Source of the DNA: JALSJK01 sp964530345 | GTDB lineage: Bacteria; Pseudomonadota; Gammaproteobacteria; Methylococcales; Methylomonadaceae | DNA: 27,227 nt | NCBI GenBank assembly: GCA_964530345.1 | Contig: CAZGYJ010000016.1 | Span: 1-27,227 of the forward strand | Direction: 5' to 3' | In this document: positions 1 to 9,123 of the stretch, piece after piece | Layout of the letters: each line of letters opens with the position of its first letter | How positions within the stretch are numbered: position 1 is the first letter of the stretch | The notes under the pieces: generated by a model | What the model was told of the DNA's origin: nothing | The model's input: the letters and a program-made list of their open reading frames with translations, nothing else | The model's database searches: none | Made by a program: the position numbers and the translations under genes

Positions 1-57
1 CGGCGTCTTCTGGAATAAGTTACTGATATTGAAACTATAAATACGCTGAGTAGTTAC
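1..57 (-). repeat. Partial copy of the 165-bp miniature element, cut by the window edge
   Basis: These 57 bases match the reverse complement of 17915-17971 at 54 of 57 positions (differences at 21, 34 and 50). The right end is the terminal inverted repeat (GAGTAGTTAC here, GAATAGTTAC in the full copy), so the element ends at base 57 and its remainder lies outside the window. The target duplication expected next to it would be the 8 bases at 58-65. The remaining bases up to the ATPase stop at 151 show no gene. Confidence 0.85.
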
Positions 58-150
58 CTAATTTCAACGTGATTTGGTGGATCATTCACAGTAATTATAA
101 CGCATCGTGACGAAGTTAATTATCAGAACTCTTATGAGAACTAACTTTTT

Positions 151-2460
151 TTACTTTGCCTTAAGCAGCCTCAAACCATTAGCCACAACTAAAAGAGAAG
201 CGCCCATATCTGCAGCAATGGCTGCCCAGAGTGTTGCCAATCCTGCAAAAGCCAGAATGGCAAATACTGCTTTCAGGGACAATGCAAAGAATATATTTTG
301 CCTGATAATACGCAAAGTTCGTTTTGAATGTTTAACTAGCCAGGGGAGTTTGGAAAGATCATCACTCATTAAAGCGATATCAGCTGTTTCAATGGCCGCA
401 TCTGAACCCATAACACCCATTGCAATACCAAGGCTTGCCCGGCCCAGCGCTGGCGCATCATTAATTCCATCGCCCACCATTGCGACTTTTTCATACTTGT
501 CCACCAACTGACTAATTATTTCAACTTTATCAACGGGAAGTAATTCTGCATAAATCTCGTCAATACCAATTTGTTTAGCAATATTTTCAGCAGTCACCTG
601 ATTATCACCCGTCAACATGGCCAAGTGCTGAACTCCTGTTTTTTTCAAGGCTTTTAAAACAGATTGTACTTCAGGCCGAGGCTGATCTGCTACGGCTATC
701 AGACCACAAACATGCTGGTCATTACCTACCGCAATAACGGTTTTTCCCGTTTGCTCCAAAGCCTGTGCCTTGTCACTGATTCCCGGGGTTTCCTGTGCTC
801 GCTCAAGCAAATATCTTCTGGAACCCAACCAAAAAGTCGTATCATTAAACACGCCCGTTACACCTTTGCCAGGCAGCACTGTCACATCATCAGCACTGGA
901 AATTTCTATTTGCTGATTCTGAACATATTTAATTATCGCCGCAGCTAGTGGATGATTACTGCGTATCTCCAAAGCCGCCGCTCTACTCAATAACTCTTCC
1001 TGAGTATGATTATTAAAAGGTATAACATCTGTCACTACAGGCTTTCCCTGGGTCAAAGTTCCCGTTTTATCAAAGGCAATTGCCTTTAAAGATGCCGGAG
1101 CTTCAATATAAATTCCACCTTTAACCAATACGCCTTGTCGAGCTGCGCAAGCTAAGGCGGCAACAATACTGACCGGGGTCGAAATAACCAAAGCACAGGG
1201 ACAAGCTATGACTAATAAAACCAGTGCTCGATACAACCATTCCTGCCAGTATCCTCCCATTAATAACGGTGGAATAACAAACACTGCCAATGCTAATAAC
1301 ATAACCACTGGGGTATAAATTCGGGCAAACTTTTCCACCCATTGTTCTGCTTCAGCTCGTTTACTGTGAGCTTCTTCTACTAGACGAATAATATGAGCCA
1401 AAGTGGTATCTGAAGCAATTTTGGTCGATTTCACTTCCAACATCGCTTCACCATTAATGCTGCCGGCAAAAACATGATCACCGATTTGTTTAGTGACTGG
1501 AACACTTTCACCAGTAATAGGCGCCTGATTGACTGAGCTGACTCCTGAAACAACTTCCCCATCCAATGGAATCTTATCCCCCGGTTTTACAATAAAAACC
1601 TCCCCAACAACCACCTCAGAAGCAGGAATTTGTTTTTCCTGACCATTTTTTTCTTTTACCAGTACTGTTGAAGGAGCTAAATCCAATAAGGCTTCCACAG
1701 CATTTCTGGCTCTGGCAATACTCCAACTTTCAATAGCCAATGACAGGGAAAATAAAAAACTTACCGCCGCTGCTTCAAACCATTCATTGATAATGATTGC
1801 GCCGATTATGGCAACAAACATCAGAAGATTCATATCCGCCCGCAAGCGTTTTAAAGCATAAAAAGCTTTAACTATAATGTGCCGAACCCCAAAAACAATA
1901 GCCAATCCATACGCTGCTTTTTCGGGTAATGGCATGGTAACCTGGCTATGAGCATTCAATAAATTACCAAAATACTGGATAAGTTGTTGCCAGGTGAAAG
2001 TCAAATTCTCAGGAGATTTAAAAAGATTTTGTAAATCAGTAAAACCTCCAGCTATTGCAATATGTATGAGGATGCCAGAAAAAATACAGAAACCACTGAG
2101 TACGGCAAACAGGGTTTGTGAACGTTGTCTTTTTTTGATATCCGGCTGACTTTGCCCTTGCGTCCAAGGGGTAGCTTTCATTCCGGTTAATCCAACGGCT
2201 TTAATAATTGCTTTTTCCGGCACAGAATTAGCTTCAGGTACAATCGTCATTCGACCATTGATTACGTCAAACACCAATTTATCAGCGCCACCCACTAGAG
2301 GACCAATTTCAGATTTTAAAATAGAAACTTCCTCAACACAGTCAAGCCCTTCTATTTTGAATGTTGTTCCTTTTTGAAACCCGGTAGTCGTTGATTGTGA
2401 CGTTTCTCGCGGCTTGTCATGGCAACAACAAGATTCTTCCGCTTGATTCAGTTTGCTCAT
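151..2460 (-). CDS. zntA: Zn2+/Cd2+/Pb2+-type P1B heavy-metal translocating ATPase
   Basis: This 769-aa protein would use ATP to export a divalent soft metal from the cytoplasm to the periplasm across the inner membrane. The N-terminus has a Cys cluster (C11-C13, then H14) and one HMA-type domain whose metal loop reads GLDCVEE (38-44), with one Cys plus acidic residues instead of the Cu-type CxxC. Then come TGES (316-319, actuator), the membrane CPC (420-422), the phosphorylated Asp D464 in DKTGTLT, and downstream HP, TGDN and GDGINDAP motifs. The last membrane helices carry the P1B-2 pattern (conserved Lys, Trp, then Asp in ADMGAS and Asn in VVANG), which points to Zn/Cd/Pb and not Cu. It is the last gene of the metal block, 121 bp after the PII gene, and has its own candidate promoter. 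The Shine-Dalgarno is weak. Family is certain; exact metal is inferred. Confidence 0.93.
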   Translation of the reverse strand: MSKLNQAEESCCCHDKPRETSQSTTTGFQKGTTFKIEGLDCVEEVSILKSEIGPLVGGADKLVFDVINGRMTIVPEANSVPEKAIIKAVGLTGMKATPWTQGQSQPDIKKRQRSQTLFAVLSGFCIFSGILIHIAIAGGFTDLQNLFKSPENLTFTWQQLIQYFGNLLNAHSQVTMPLPEKAAYGLAIVFGVRHIIVKAFYALKRLRADMNLLMFVAIIGAIIINEWFEAAAVSFLFSLSLAIESWSIARARNAVEALLDLAPSTVLVKEKNGQEKQIPASEVVVGEVFIVKPGDKIPLDGEVVSGVSSVNQAPITGESVPVTKQIGDHVFAGSINGEAMLEVKSTKIASDTTLAHIIRLVEEAHSKRAEAEQWVEKFARIYTPVVMLLALAVFVIPPLLMGGYWQEWLYRALVLLVIACPCALVISTPVSIVAALACAARQGVLVKGGIYIEAPASLKAIAFDKTGTLTQGKPVVTDVIPFNNHTQEELLSRAAALEIRSNHPLAAAIIKYVQNQQIEISSADDVTVLPGKGVTGVFNDTTFWLGSRRYLLERAQETPGISDKAQALEQTGKTVIAVGNDQHVCGLIAVADQPRPEVQSVLKALKKTGVQHLAMLTGDNQVTAENIAKQIGIDEIYAELLPVDKVEIISQLVDKYEKVAMVGDGINDAPALGRASLGIAMGVMGSDAAIETADIALMSDDLSKLPWLVKHSKRTLRIIRQNIFFALSLKAVFAILAFAGLATLWAAIAADMGASLLVVANGLRLLKAK

Positions 2461-2505
2461 AAGCTTGTATATTTCATTTGATTCAAAGGCTTAGTTTCTT
2501 TCATG

Positions 2506-2534
2506 GTTATAGTGATTATTGAATATCAAGGCAA
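2506..2534 (-). promoter_or_regulatory. Candidate sigma-70 promoter for the P-type ATPase
   Basis: On the minus strand a -35 like TTGCCT (2529-2534) and a -10 like TATAAC (2506-2511) are separated by 17 bp, about 46 bp upstream of the ATPase start. No MerR/ZntR-type 19-20 bp spacer dyad is evident, so if the gene is metal-inducible this site does not show how. Assigned by eye. Confidence 0.35.
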
Positions 2535-2581
2535 ATTTAAATTGTGTAAATTAAATACCAAAGAACAGCTGTAAATAGATA

Positions 2582-2923
2582 TTAAACAGCAATTTCTCCA
2601 GTCTCACCAGTGCTGATTCGAACAGCATCCAGCACTGGCAGAACATAGATTTTGCCGTCACCTTTCAGCCCTGTATGTGCATTACTGCGTATCGCCTCAA
2701 CGACCTCCTGGGATTTGTCATCATGACACGCTATTTCAAGTTTTAATCTAAACACCAAACCAAAATTATCTTCATCAAATATTGCATCAGAATTATCTTT
2801 TCGAGTTCGTCCGCAACCTCGTATATCTAACAAACTAATGCCGGTAAGTCCTTTAATTTTATGTAGGGCCAACATTACATTTTCCAGTTTGTGAGGTTTT
2901 ATATAAGCAATCACTTGTTTCAT
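2582..2923 (-). CDS. PII-family signalling protein linked to metal efflux
   Basis: A 113-aa cytosolic PII-superfamily protein. It starts with the PII-like KQVIAYIKPHKL, has the RGCGR segment before the T-loop (35-39), and ends with the ligand-site segment GDGKIYV (88-94) and RISTGE (102-107). PII trimers bind ATP/ADP (often 2-oxoglutarate) and usually control a membrane transporter by inserting the T-loop. The T-loop here (about 37-56) lacks the Tyr that is uridylylated in GlnB/GlnK and looks unlike the glutamine-synthetase-controlling type. The gene lies between the RND permease and the P-type ATPase. From memory, a divergent PII group has been described beside heavy-metal RND genes; control of the pump is inference. 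An ATG at 2971 would add 16 residues, but it falls inside the candidate -35 box, and the 2923 ATG has an AGAG ribosome site. Confidence 0.85.
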   Translation of the reverse strand: MKQVIAYIKPHKLENVMLALHKIKGLTGISLLDIRGCGRTRKDNSDAIFDEDNFGLVFRLKLEIACHDDKSQEVVEAIRSNAHTGLKGDGKIYVLPVLDAVRISTGETGEIAV

Positions 2924-2947
2924 TTTATAATCTCTGTGTTTTAACGG

Positions 2948-2976
2948 TTTATCAAACGCCTCTTTGTACATGACAA
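2948..2976 (-). promoter_or_regulatory. Candidate sigma-70 promoter for the PII-family gene
   Basis: On the minus strand TTGTCA (2971-2976) and GATAAA (2948-2953) are separated by 17 bp and lie about 25 bp upstream of the 2923 start. This position supports 2923 as the translation start over 2971. It suggests the PII gene can be transcribed independently of czcA across the 202-bp gap. Assigned by eye. Confidence 0.35.
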
Positions 2977-3125
2977 AAAACGCCTTAAAAAATCAAATGG
3001 TTTACAACAATTTTTATGGAGATTTTTTTTGTTAGTTGTTACTGGAACTCCCCGCCCCCACCGCAAAAAAACGGCAGAGAGCATTTTAGGTGCTTTAATA
3101 TTTCCAGCGAGTTATCCCAAAAAAA

Positions 3126-6100
3126 TTATTTTTTAATTTCCTTATCTGTCACAAACCACTTAAATAAAGCCGGTATAACCAGCAAGGTTAGAAATGTTGA
3201 CGTCACCAAACCACCAACAACAACTGTTGCCAATGGCTTCTGAACTTCTGATCCTGTTCCGGTTGCCAGCAAAAGTGGAATCAATCCTAATGCTGTGGTC
3301 ACGGCCGTCATTAGTACCGGCCTCACTCTCAAACAAGCTCCTTTGATTGAAGCTTCATCAATAGCAACACCATCTTTAATCAATTGGTTTAAATAAGTCA
3401 TTAACACCATGCCATTTTCCAGAGCAATACCAAACAGCGCAATAAATCCGACTGATGATGGAACAGAAAGGTTCTGACCACTAATCCATAACGCAATCAC
3501 ACCACCAACCAATGCCAAAGGAATATTCAATAAAATCAAGGCGGCATTTTTCAAAGACCCAAAACTGCTATAAAGTAGTAACGAAATAATAACCAAGGTA
3601 GCGGGAATCACGATAGCCAAACGCTTATTGGCTTCCTGTTGTAATCGAAATTGCCCACCCCAGGTGGTGTAATATCCTGGTGGAAATTGTATTTTGTTAT
3701 CAATCGCTTGTTGAGCTTCTTCTACAAAAGAAACAATATCCCGTTCAATAACATTGGCTTGAATACTGATAAATCGTTGATTATTTTCACGGGTAATTTG
3801 CCTTGGCCCGACAATTTCTTCAATGGTCGCAATTTGCGCCAAAGGCACTTTGATACCTTCTGGTCCAGTAATTAATAAATTACGAATTGCCTCGGGAGTA
3901 CTTCGATCCTGCTCCCGATAGCGAACTAAAATATCAAAACGCCTGATACCTTCAAACACTTGTCCTGCCGTAACGCCACCAACAGCGCTGCTGATCACAT
4001 TTTGTACATCGACCAGATTGAGACCATATCGCGCAATCGCATGACGATCCGGTGTAATGACAAGCTGTGGCGTTCCAGATACCTGATCAACCTGAACATC
4101 AGCCGCTCCTTCAACGGTTTTAACAACTGCAGCAATTTCATCGGCTTTGGTTTTTAGCTGTTGTAAATCATCGCCAAATAATTTAATCGCCAGTTCAGCC
4201 CGAACCCCTTCTAATAATTCATCGACTGTCATTTCGATAGGTTGAGTCAGATTTGCGGTAATACCCGGTAAACTGGCAACAGATTGGCGGATATCTTTTT
4301 CAATTAGCGATTGATTCCCAGGGTCTCTCCAATCATCCTTGTCTTTAAGAATGATATACATTTCTGCAGAATTAATCGGGTCTGCATGAGCGCCAACTTC
4401 GCCCCGGCCAATACGGCTGGTGACTTCGATTACTTCAGGAATTTTCAGCAAACGTCGTTCAACAATTAAGGTATTGCGTTTACTTTCATTAATGGAAATA
4501 GACGGTGCCATAGTCAAACGCACGACAATCGTGCCTTCCTGTAATTTTGGCGTAAATTCCGAACCCAAAAAAGGGAAGATCGCCATGCCAATTAGTAATA
4601 GACCAGCCGATAATGCAACTGCAATCATGCGATTGCTAACAAAATATTCAACTAAAGGACGATAGGGTTTAAGCAAAGCATTCAGTATTCGCTCATCCAT
4701 GGTCGGTTTACCATCGGCTTGTTTTAAAGCACGTCTCATTAATGCATCAGATAATACCGGAGCAATAAATAAGGCATAAATCAACGAACCTAACATGGCT
4801 AATGCTACGGTATACGCTAATGGCCTAAAGGTTTTTCCCTCCACGCCCTCGAGTGTAAACAGAGGCAAAAACACAATAATGATAATAGCAATTGCGAATA
4901 AAATAGGTTGGCCGACTTCCCGGCAGGCTCTTCCAACAACATGCAGTCTCGATTCTTCAGGATCTGATTCCCGCAGCAAACGATCAACATTTTCTACCAT
5001 AACGATGGTACCATCGACCATCATCCCAATTGCAATCGCCAAACCACCTAATGACATTAAGTTTGCAGATATGTCAAAAAATCCCATGGCAATAAAAGCA
5101 AACATCACCGAAAATGGAATTGACAATGCAACAACCAGACTGGGACGAAAACCGCCCATAAAAGCAAATAATACCAATGCCACCAAGATGATTCCCTGCA
5201 CCAAAGCACTGGTAACAGTACTTACAGCGGATTCAACAATATCTTTTTGTTGGTAATAAGGCACAATACTTACGCCCTTCGGCAAGGTTTTATTGATGTC
5301 GCTTATTTTATTTTCAACCCGTTCAATCACCGTTGAGGCATTGGTCCCATATAATTTTATTGCCATCCCGGCAACAACTTCTCCCTTGCCATTATGAGTT
5401 TGTAGACCACGCCGAATTGCCCCACCAATTTTTACTTCAGCTAGTTCGCGTAGGTAGACAGCTCTGCCATCAACGCTTTTAATGATAATTTCATTTAAAT
5501 CATCAATTCCAGTTGCGAGTCCCACTGACCGAATAACAAATTGTTCACTGTTTTTTTCCAGGTATTGGGCACCAACATTCAGATTGTTTGCCTCAATACG
5601 CTCTATCACTTCTTTTAATGTGACGTTATAACGAAGTAAAGCATCGGGTTGAACAATCACTTGAAACTGTTTTTCAAACCCACCAATTCCTAATACTTCG
5701 GTGACGCCTCGTACAGTTTGCAAATTGAATTTCACGATCCAGTCCTGCATAGTACGTAATTGTTCTAAGGTATAGGACTGGGTATCATCCTTAAGATAGT
5801 AAAAAAGTACTAACCCCATTCCTGTAGAAATGGGTCCCATGGAAGGTTCACCAAAACTGGCCGGAATCTGATCTCTCGCCTCTTGTAATCGCTCACCAAC
5901 CAATTGCCTGGCAAAATAAATATTGACATCATCCTGAAAATAGATATTGACAACCGATAAACCAAAATTAGAAACAGAGCGTATCTTCTCAATACCCGGT
6001 AAACCGGTCATTGCCGCTTCAACAGGGTAAGTAACATACATTTCAATTTCTTCGGGTGCTAGTCCTTCAGTAATGGTAAATACCTGAACCAGATTGGGTG

Positions 6101-6227
6101 AAACATCAGGAAAAGCATCAACAGGTAATGCCTGATAACTGCGATAACCTGCCGCTAATACTATAATGCCCAGCACCAACATTAACAGACGGCTGCGCAG
6201 GGATAAATTAATTATCTGATTAATCAT
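3126..6227 (-). CDS. czcA: Heavy-metal efflux RND permease, CzcA/CusA family
   Basis: A 1033-aa inner-membrane proton/metal antiporter, full length for the HME-RND family, which has 12 membrane helices and two large periplasmic loops. Helix 4 reads AIGMMVD with D405 and E412-N413, matching the general AxG-x3-D-x6-E-N signature. The first Asp of the DFG motif typical of Zn/Co/Cd CzcA pumps is absent. Other family landmarks are the N-terminal PVDAFPDVSPN, EGLAPEEIE, and the C-terminal FIALFGIALENGMVLM. It collects metal from the periplasm or cytoplasm and passes it to the channel via the adaptor. The start lies 14 bp after the czcB stop, so the two are co-translated in one operon. Family is certain; metal choice (Zn/Cd/Co versus monovalent) is not settled by sequence. 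Confidence 0.92.
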   Translation of the reverse strand: MINQIINLSLRSRLLMLVLGIIVLAAGYRSYQALPVDAFPDVSPNLVQVFTITEGLAPEEIEMYVTYPVEAAMTGLPGIEKIRSVSNFGLSVVNIYFQDDVNIYFARQLVGERLQEARDQIPASFGEPSMGPISTGMGLVLFYYLKDDTQSYTLEQLRTMQDWIVKFNLQTVRGVTEVLGIGGFEKQFQVIVQPDALLRYNVTLKEVIERIEANNLNVGAQYLEKNSEQFVIRSVGLATGIDDLNEIIIKSVDGRAVYLRELAEVKIGGAIRRGLQTHNGKGEVVAGMAIKLYGTNASTVIERVENKISDINKTLPKGVSIVPYYQQKDIVESAVSTVTSALVQGIILVALVLFAFMGGFRPSLVVALSIPFSVMFAFIAMGFFDISANLMSLGGLAIAIGMMVDGTIVMVENVDRLLRESDPEESRLHVVGRACREVGQPILFAIAIIIIVFLPLFTLEGVEGKTFRPLAYTVALAMLGSLIYALFIAPVLSDALMRRALKQADGKPTMDERILNALLKPYRPLVEYFVSNRMIAVALSAGLLLIGMAIFPFLGSEFTPKLQEGTIVVRLTMAPSISINESKRNTLIVERRLLKIPEVIEVTSRIGRGEVGAHADPINSAEMYIILKDKDDWRDPGNQSLIEKDIRQSVASLPGITANLTQPIEMTVDELLEGVRAELAIKLFGDDLQQLKTKADEIAAVVKTVEGAADVQVDQVSGTPQLVITPDRHAIARYGLNLVDVQNVISSAVGGVTAGQVFEGIRRFDILVRYREQDRSTPEAIRNLLITGPEGIKVPLAQIATIEEIVGPRQITRENNQRFISIQANVIERDIVSFVEEAQQAIDNKIQFPPGYYTTWGGQFRLQQEANKRLAIVIPATLVIISLLLYSSFGSLKNAALILLNIPLALVGGVIALWISGQNLSVPSSVGFIALFGIALENGMVLMTYLNQLIKDGVAIDEASIKGACLRVRPVLMTAVTTALGLIPLLLATGTGSEVQKPLATVVVGGLVTSTFLTLLVIPALFKWFVTDKEIKK

Positions 6228-6241
6228 ATTTTTCTCCCTTG

Positions 6242-7579
6242 TTAGTGGCTATGGCCATGACCAAAACTGCCTTTTTGCATCTGCGCTTTCAAAGAAAATG
6301 CATTTTTGCTCACATACGCCTGTCCTTTTGCTAAACCCTGTAATATTTCCACATTCTGAAAATCACTGCGTCCCGTTTTTACAACTTGTGGTTCAAAATC
6401 TCCATCATCATGCCGAACAAAAACAACAGTTTTACCAGCAACAGTTTGCAGCGCTGAAAGTGGAATTACAATTTCAGCCTGTACTTTTTCAATAGCTACC
6501 TGACCACTAACAAACAACCCTGGTCGCCAAAAACCCTTGGGGTTATCGAGAATTACTCTTGCTGTTGCGCTCCGCGTCATTTCATCCAAAACAGGACTGA
6601 TCCAGCTTATTGTGCTAACTGCTGACAGCTCTTTGGTCGGCATACCAAATTGAGTTGTCACCATGACTTTCTGTCCTTGATGCACAAAAAGCAAATCTTT
6701 CTGATAAACAGTAAAATTGACCCAAACCTGTGATAAGTCAGCTATTGTAAAACTTCGGGTGTTGGTTCCTAATACTTCACCATGTACCGCATGTTTTTCG
6801 ATAATGACCCCATCAGCCGGCGCTCGAATTTCATATAATGTCAGATCTTTATCAACATCTTTCAGGACTGATTTAATAGATTGCTCAGATAACCCTAACG
6901 CTTTCAGACGTTGCTCCGCAGCTTTGCGTTTAATTGATGCTTCAACTTGAGCCTGCTTTGCCTCAAGATACTCACTTTTTGCCGTAATTTTTCGTTTAAA
7001 CAAAGTATATTCGCGTTTGAGATTTGCATTAGCCAGTTGCAATAAACTTTGTGCAGCAACAAACTGAGCTTTTGCATCGGCTAGCTCCCGACTGGATAAG
7101 GTAGCTAAAATATCACCCGTATTAACCTTATCACCAAGATGCTTATATACCTGACGAACAACCCCGGAGACTCGAGGCACCACATGAAATAATCGCTCTG
7201 GTGCTACAGTCACTTCACCAAATAAATTCAGTGTTTTACTAATGACACCCGGTTGAGCTTGTTGTATTTTTATATCAAACTCTTGTAATTCTGACGCAGA
7301 AAATTTTAGTCCTGCCTCATCTTCATGCCCTTCATGTTTCCCATGCTCATGTTCCTCAGATCTTGCATGTTCATGTGGTTGTTGTTTTTGATGATCAAGC
7401 GAATTCTCATTGACTTCATGTTTATGTTCCTTATCATCATGAGTTTGGGGGTCATGGTCATTATCTTGTTCCGCTAAAGCTGACTGAGAGAAACCTTGAA
7501 AACAAACAAGCGTTATTAGCAATAGCGCCAGGCTGACATTATTTAATCTTTCTATACAATGTTTTAGGTACTGAATCAT
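6242..7579 (-). CDS. czcB: His-rich periplasmic adaptor of the RND pump, CzcB/CusB family
   Basis: A 445-aa membrane-fusion protein that bridges the RND permease and the outer-membrane channel. The N-terminal signal (hydrophobic VSLALLLITLVCF, predicted cut after SALA) is followed by about 50 residues extremely rich in His, Asp and Glu. The C-terminus ends in GHGHSH. Both are probable metal-binding segments. Between them lie the beta-barrel/lipoyl halves (VVPRVSGVVRQVYKHLGDKV and the later APADGVIIE), an alpha hairpin (SRELADAKAQF onward) and the membrane-proximal domain. The ATG at 7579 is chosen over a TTG four codons upstream at 7591, because it sits after a GGA-type ribosome site and 13 bp after the czcC stop. 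Gene order C-B-A confirms its role. Confidence 0.9.
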   Translation of the reverse strand: MIQYLKHCIERLNNVSLALLLITLVCFQGFSQSALAEQDNDHDPQTHDDKEHKHEVNENSLDHQKQQPHEHARSEEHEHGKHEGHEDEAGLKFSASELQEFDIKIQQAQPGVISKTLNLFGEVTVAPERLFHVVPRVSGVVRQVYKHLGDKVNTGDILATLSSRELADAKAQFVAAQSLLQLANANLKREYTLFKRKITAKSEYLEAKQAQVEASIKRKAAEQRLKALGLSEQSIKSVLKDVDKDLTLYEIRAPADGVIIEKHAVHGEVLGTNTRSFTIADLSQVWVNFTVYQKDLLFVHQGQKVMVTTQFGMPTKELSAVSTISWISPVLDEMTRSATARVILDNPKGFWRPGLFVSGQVAIEKVQAEIVIPLSALQTVAGKTVVFVRHDDGDFEPQVVKTGRSDFQNVEILQGLAKGQAYVSKNAFSLKAQMQKGSFGHGHSH

Positions 7580-7592
7580 TTTATATTCCAAC

Positions 7593-8921
7593 TTAATTTG
7601 TGGTCGCAGGGTTTAAAGCCCCACCAATTAATCGTTCAATTTTCGCGACATTCAGATGGTATGAAGCTAAAACTTCTAATTGCTGAATACTGGTTTGAAA
7701 CAAAGTTCTCTGAGCATCCAACAAATCTAAAGAACCAATTTTCCCCAGCCGGTAAGCTGTTTTTGCAGCTTCTAAAGCCGCTTTGGCACTAGGTAAAACT
7801 TCTTTTTTAATCGCTTCAATTTCAATCTCACTCATTTGCAATTGTTGATAGTTTTCAACAAGCGCAGCACGGATTTCGACCCCTGCCGCTTGACGCCTTT
7901 GCAAGCCTTGAGTTAACAGAAGATTGGCCTCATCCACACCGTATTGCTTGTTATCAAAAATGAATAGTGGTACGGAAAATCCTGCAACAGCAGCAAAGTC
8001 ATCCTGATCGGCAAAATGTCTTGCACCTGCCATAACAGTTACATCAGGAATTTTTTTTGCTTTTGCCAAAGAAATAGCTTTCCGATACCGTTCAATTTCA
8101 GCTTCCCAGCGCGCCAGATCCGGATTATTTTTTAGCCTGGCTTGAATTTCTGAGTACTCTGGAAGCTTTTGAGTAATAAATAAATTACCCGACACATTGT
8201 TGAATAGAGGATTTACACTACCCCACAGTGCTGCTAAATTTTGTTTGCTGATCACCAAAGCTCGTTTAACACGCGCTAGTTCCAGACGTGCATTGGCTAA
8301 TTCCACTCGAGATTTGCTTTGTTCTAAAGGTGAAACCTTACCCGCTTTTACCCTGGCAACGACAGTGTCGTAGATTTCTTCCGCCAGCTTGGTGGTTTCT
8401 GTTGCTAACTCAAGACGTGCCTGGCTAGCCAAAACCTTGATATAGTTGGTCGCGACCAGATAAATCATATCCATTCGCCGAGCTTCGTAGTCCCAGATAG
8501 AAAGATCATATTCAGTCTCGGCCAAAGCCCGACGTTTGGAACGCTTCCCACCCAATTCAAATAACTGACTAATCGAAAAGGTCGTTTCGGTTTGTTGAAA
8601 TCGTCTTAGCGGACCAGACCCTAAAAAGTTTTCGACCTCAATATCGAGTTCAGGGTTTTTAAATAGACCAGCACGCAAAGTATTTACATCTGCAACTCGT
8701 GTTGATAAAGCAAAATCCTGTAACATCGGATTATGTAAAAGAGATAAGGACAAAGCCTGCTCCAGGGTCAATAAGCCCTGCGGCTCAACCAACTTTACTT
8801 TGGACTCAAGTATGTTGGGCGGGGGCGGCACATCATACTGAGCAACATCCGCACCAGCTGATTGCATGCTGAAGCAAAATACAAGCGCTACGCAATGCTT
8901 TAATTGTTTTTTTGGTTCCAC
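7593..8921 (-). CDS. czcC: Outer-membrane efflux channel, CzcC/TolC family
   Basis: A 442-aa outer-membrane factor. It has a signal-like N-terminus (cleavage probably after SAGA), then two OEP repeats with long coiled-coil helices. Family patterns include LTLEQALSLSLLHNPML (about 51-67), NPELDIEVENFLG, and the second-repeat KIGSLDLLDAQRTLFQ. It would form a trimeric outer-membrane and periplasmic tunnel for metal leaving the CzcAB complex. The start is GTG, preceded by a strong AGGAGG four bases upstream; the first internal ATG would remove most of the signal sequence. The stop is 13 bp before czcB. Confidence 0.9.
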   Translation of the reverse strand: MEPKKQLKHCVALVFCFSMQSAGADVAQYDVPPPPNILESKVKLVEPQGLLTLEQALSLSLLHNPMLQDFALSTRVADVNTLRAGLFKNPELDIEVENFLGSGPLRRFQQTETTFSISQLFELGGKRSKRRALAETEYDLSIWDYEARRMDMIYLVATNYIKVLASQARLELATETTKLAEEIYDTVVARVKAGKVSPLEQSKSRVELANARLELARVKRALVISKQNLAALWGSVNPLFNNVSGNLFITQKLPEYSEIQARLKNNPDLARWEAEIERYRKAISLAKAKKIPDVTVMAGARHFADQDDFAAVAGFSVPLFIFDNKQYGVDEANLLLTQGLQRRQAAGVEIRAALVENYQQLQMSEIEIEAIKKEVLPSAKAALEAAKTAYRLGKIGSLDLLDAQRTLFQTSIQQLEVLASYHLNVAKIERLIGGALNPATTN

Positions 8922-9123
8922 TGAACCTCCTGATTGAAAAATATTAACTGAATTGACCTCAAGCTTTAAAAGCTAAGGCTTAAATGTGGATAGCGTTGAC
9001 AGAAGATAAAGCGTTCAAAAAAATCAGACTGATGGCATGAAGCCAGTCAAGCAAAATACGAACTATAAGATTGGTTTTATTTTGCCATGCTTGGCAATCT
9101 TTACCTCTGGGCGCTAAGGCAAC

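Noticed and set aside
3016..3243. Plus-strand 75-codon ORF across the czcA 3' end
   Set aside because: Mostly antisense to czcA with low-complexity sequence; no ribosome site or homology.
4795..5256. Plus-strand 153-codon ORF inside czcA
   Set aside because: An antisense shadow of the RND permease with no plausible protein features.
9082..9097. Hairpin TTGCCA-TGCT-TGGCAA between the czcI-like gene and czcC as a terminator
   Set aside because: No T run follows on either strand in the needed place, so a terminator call is unsupported.
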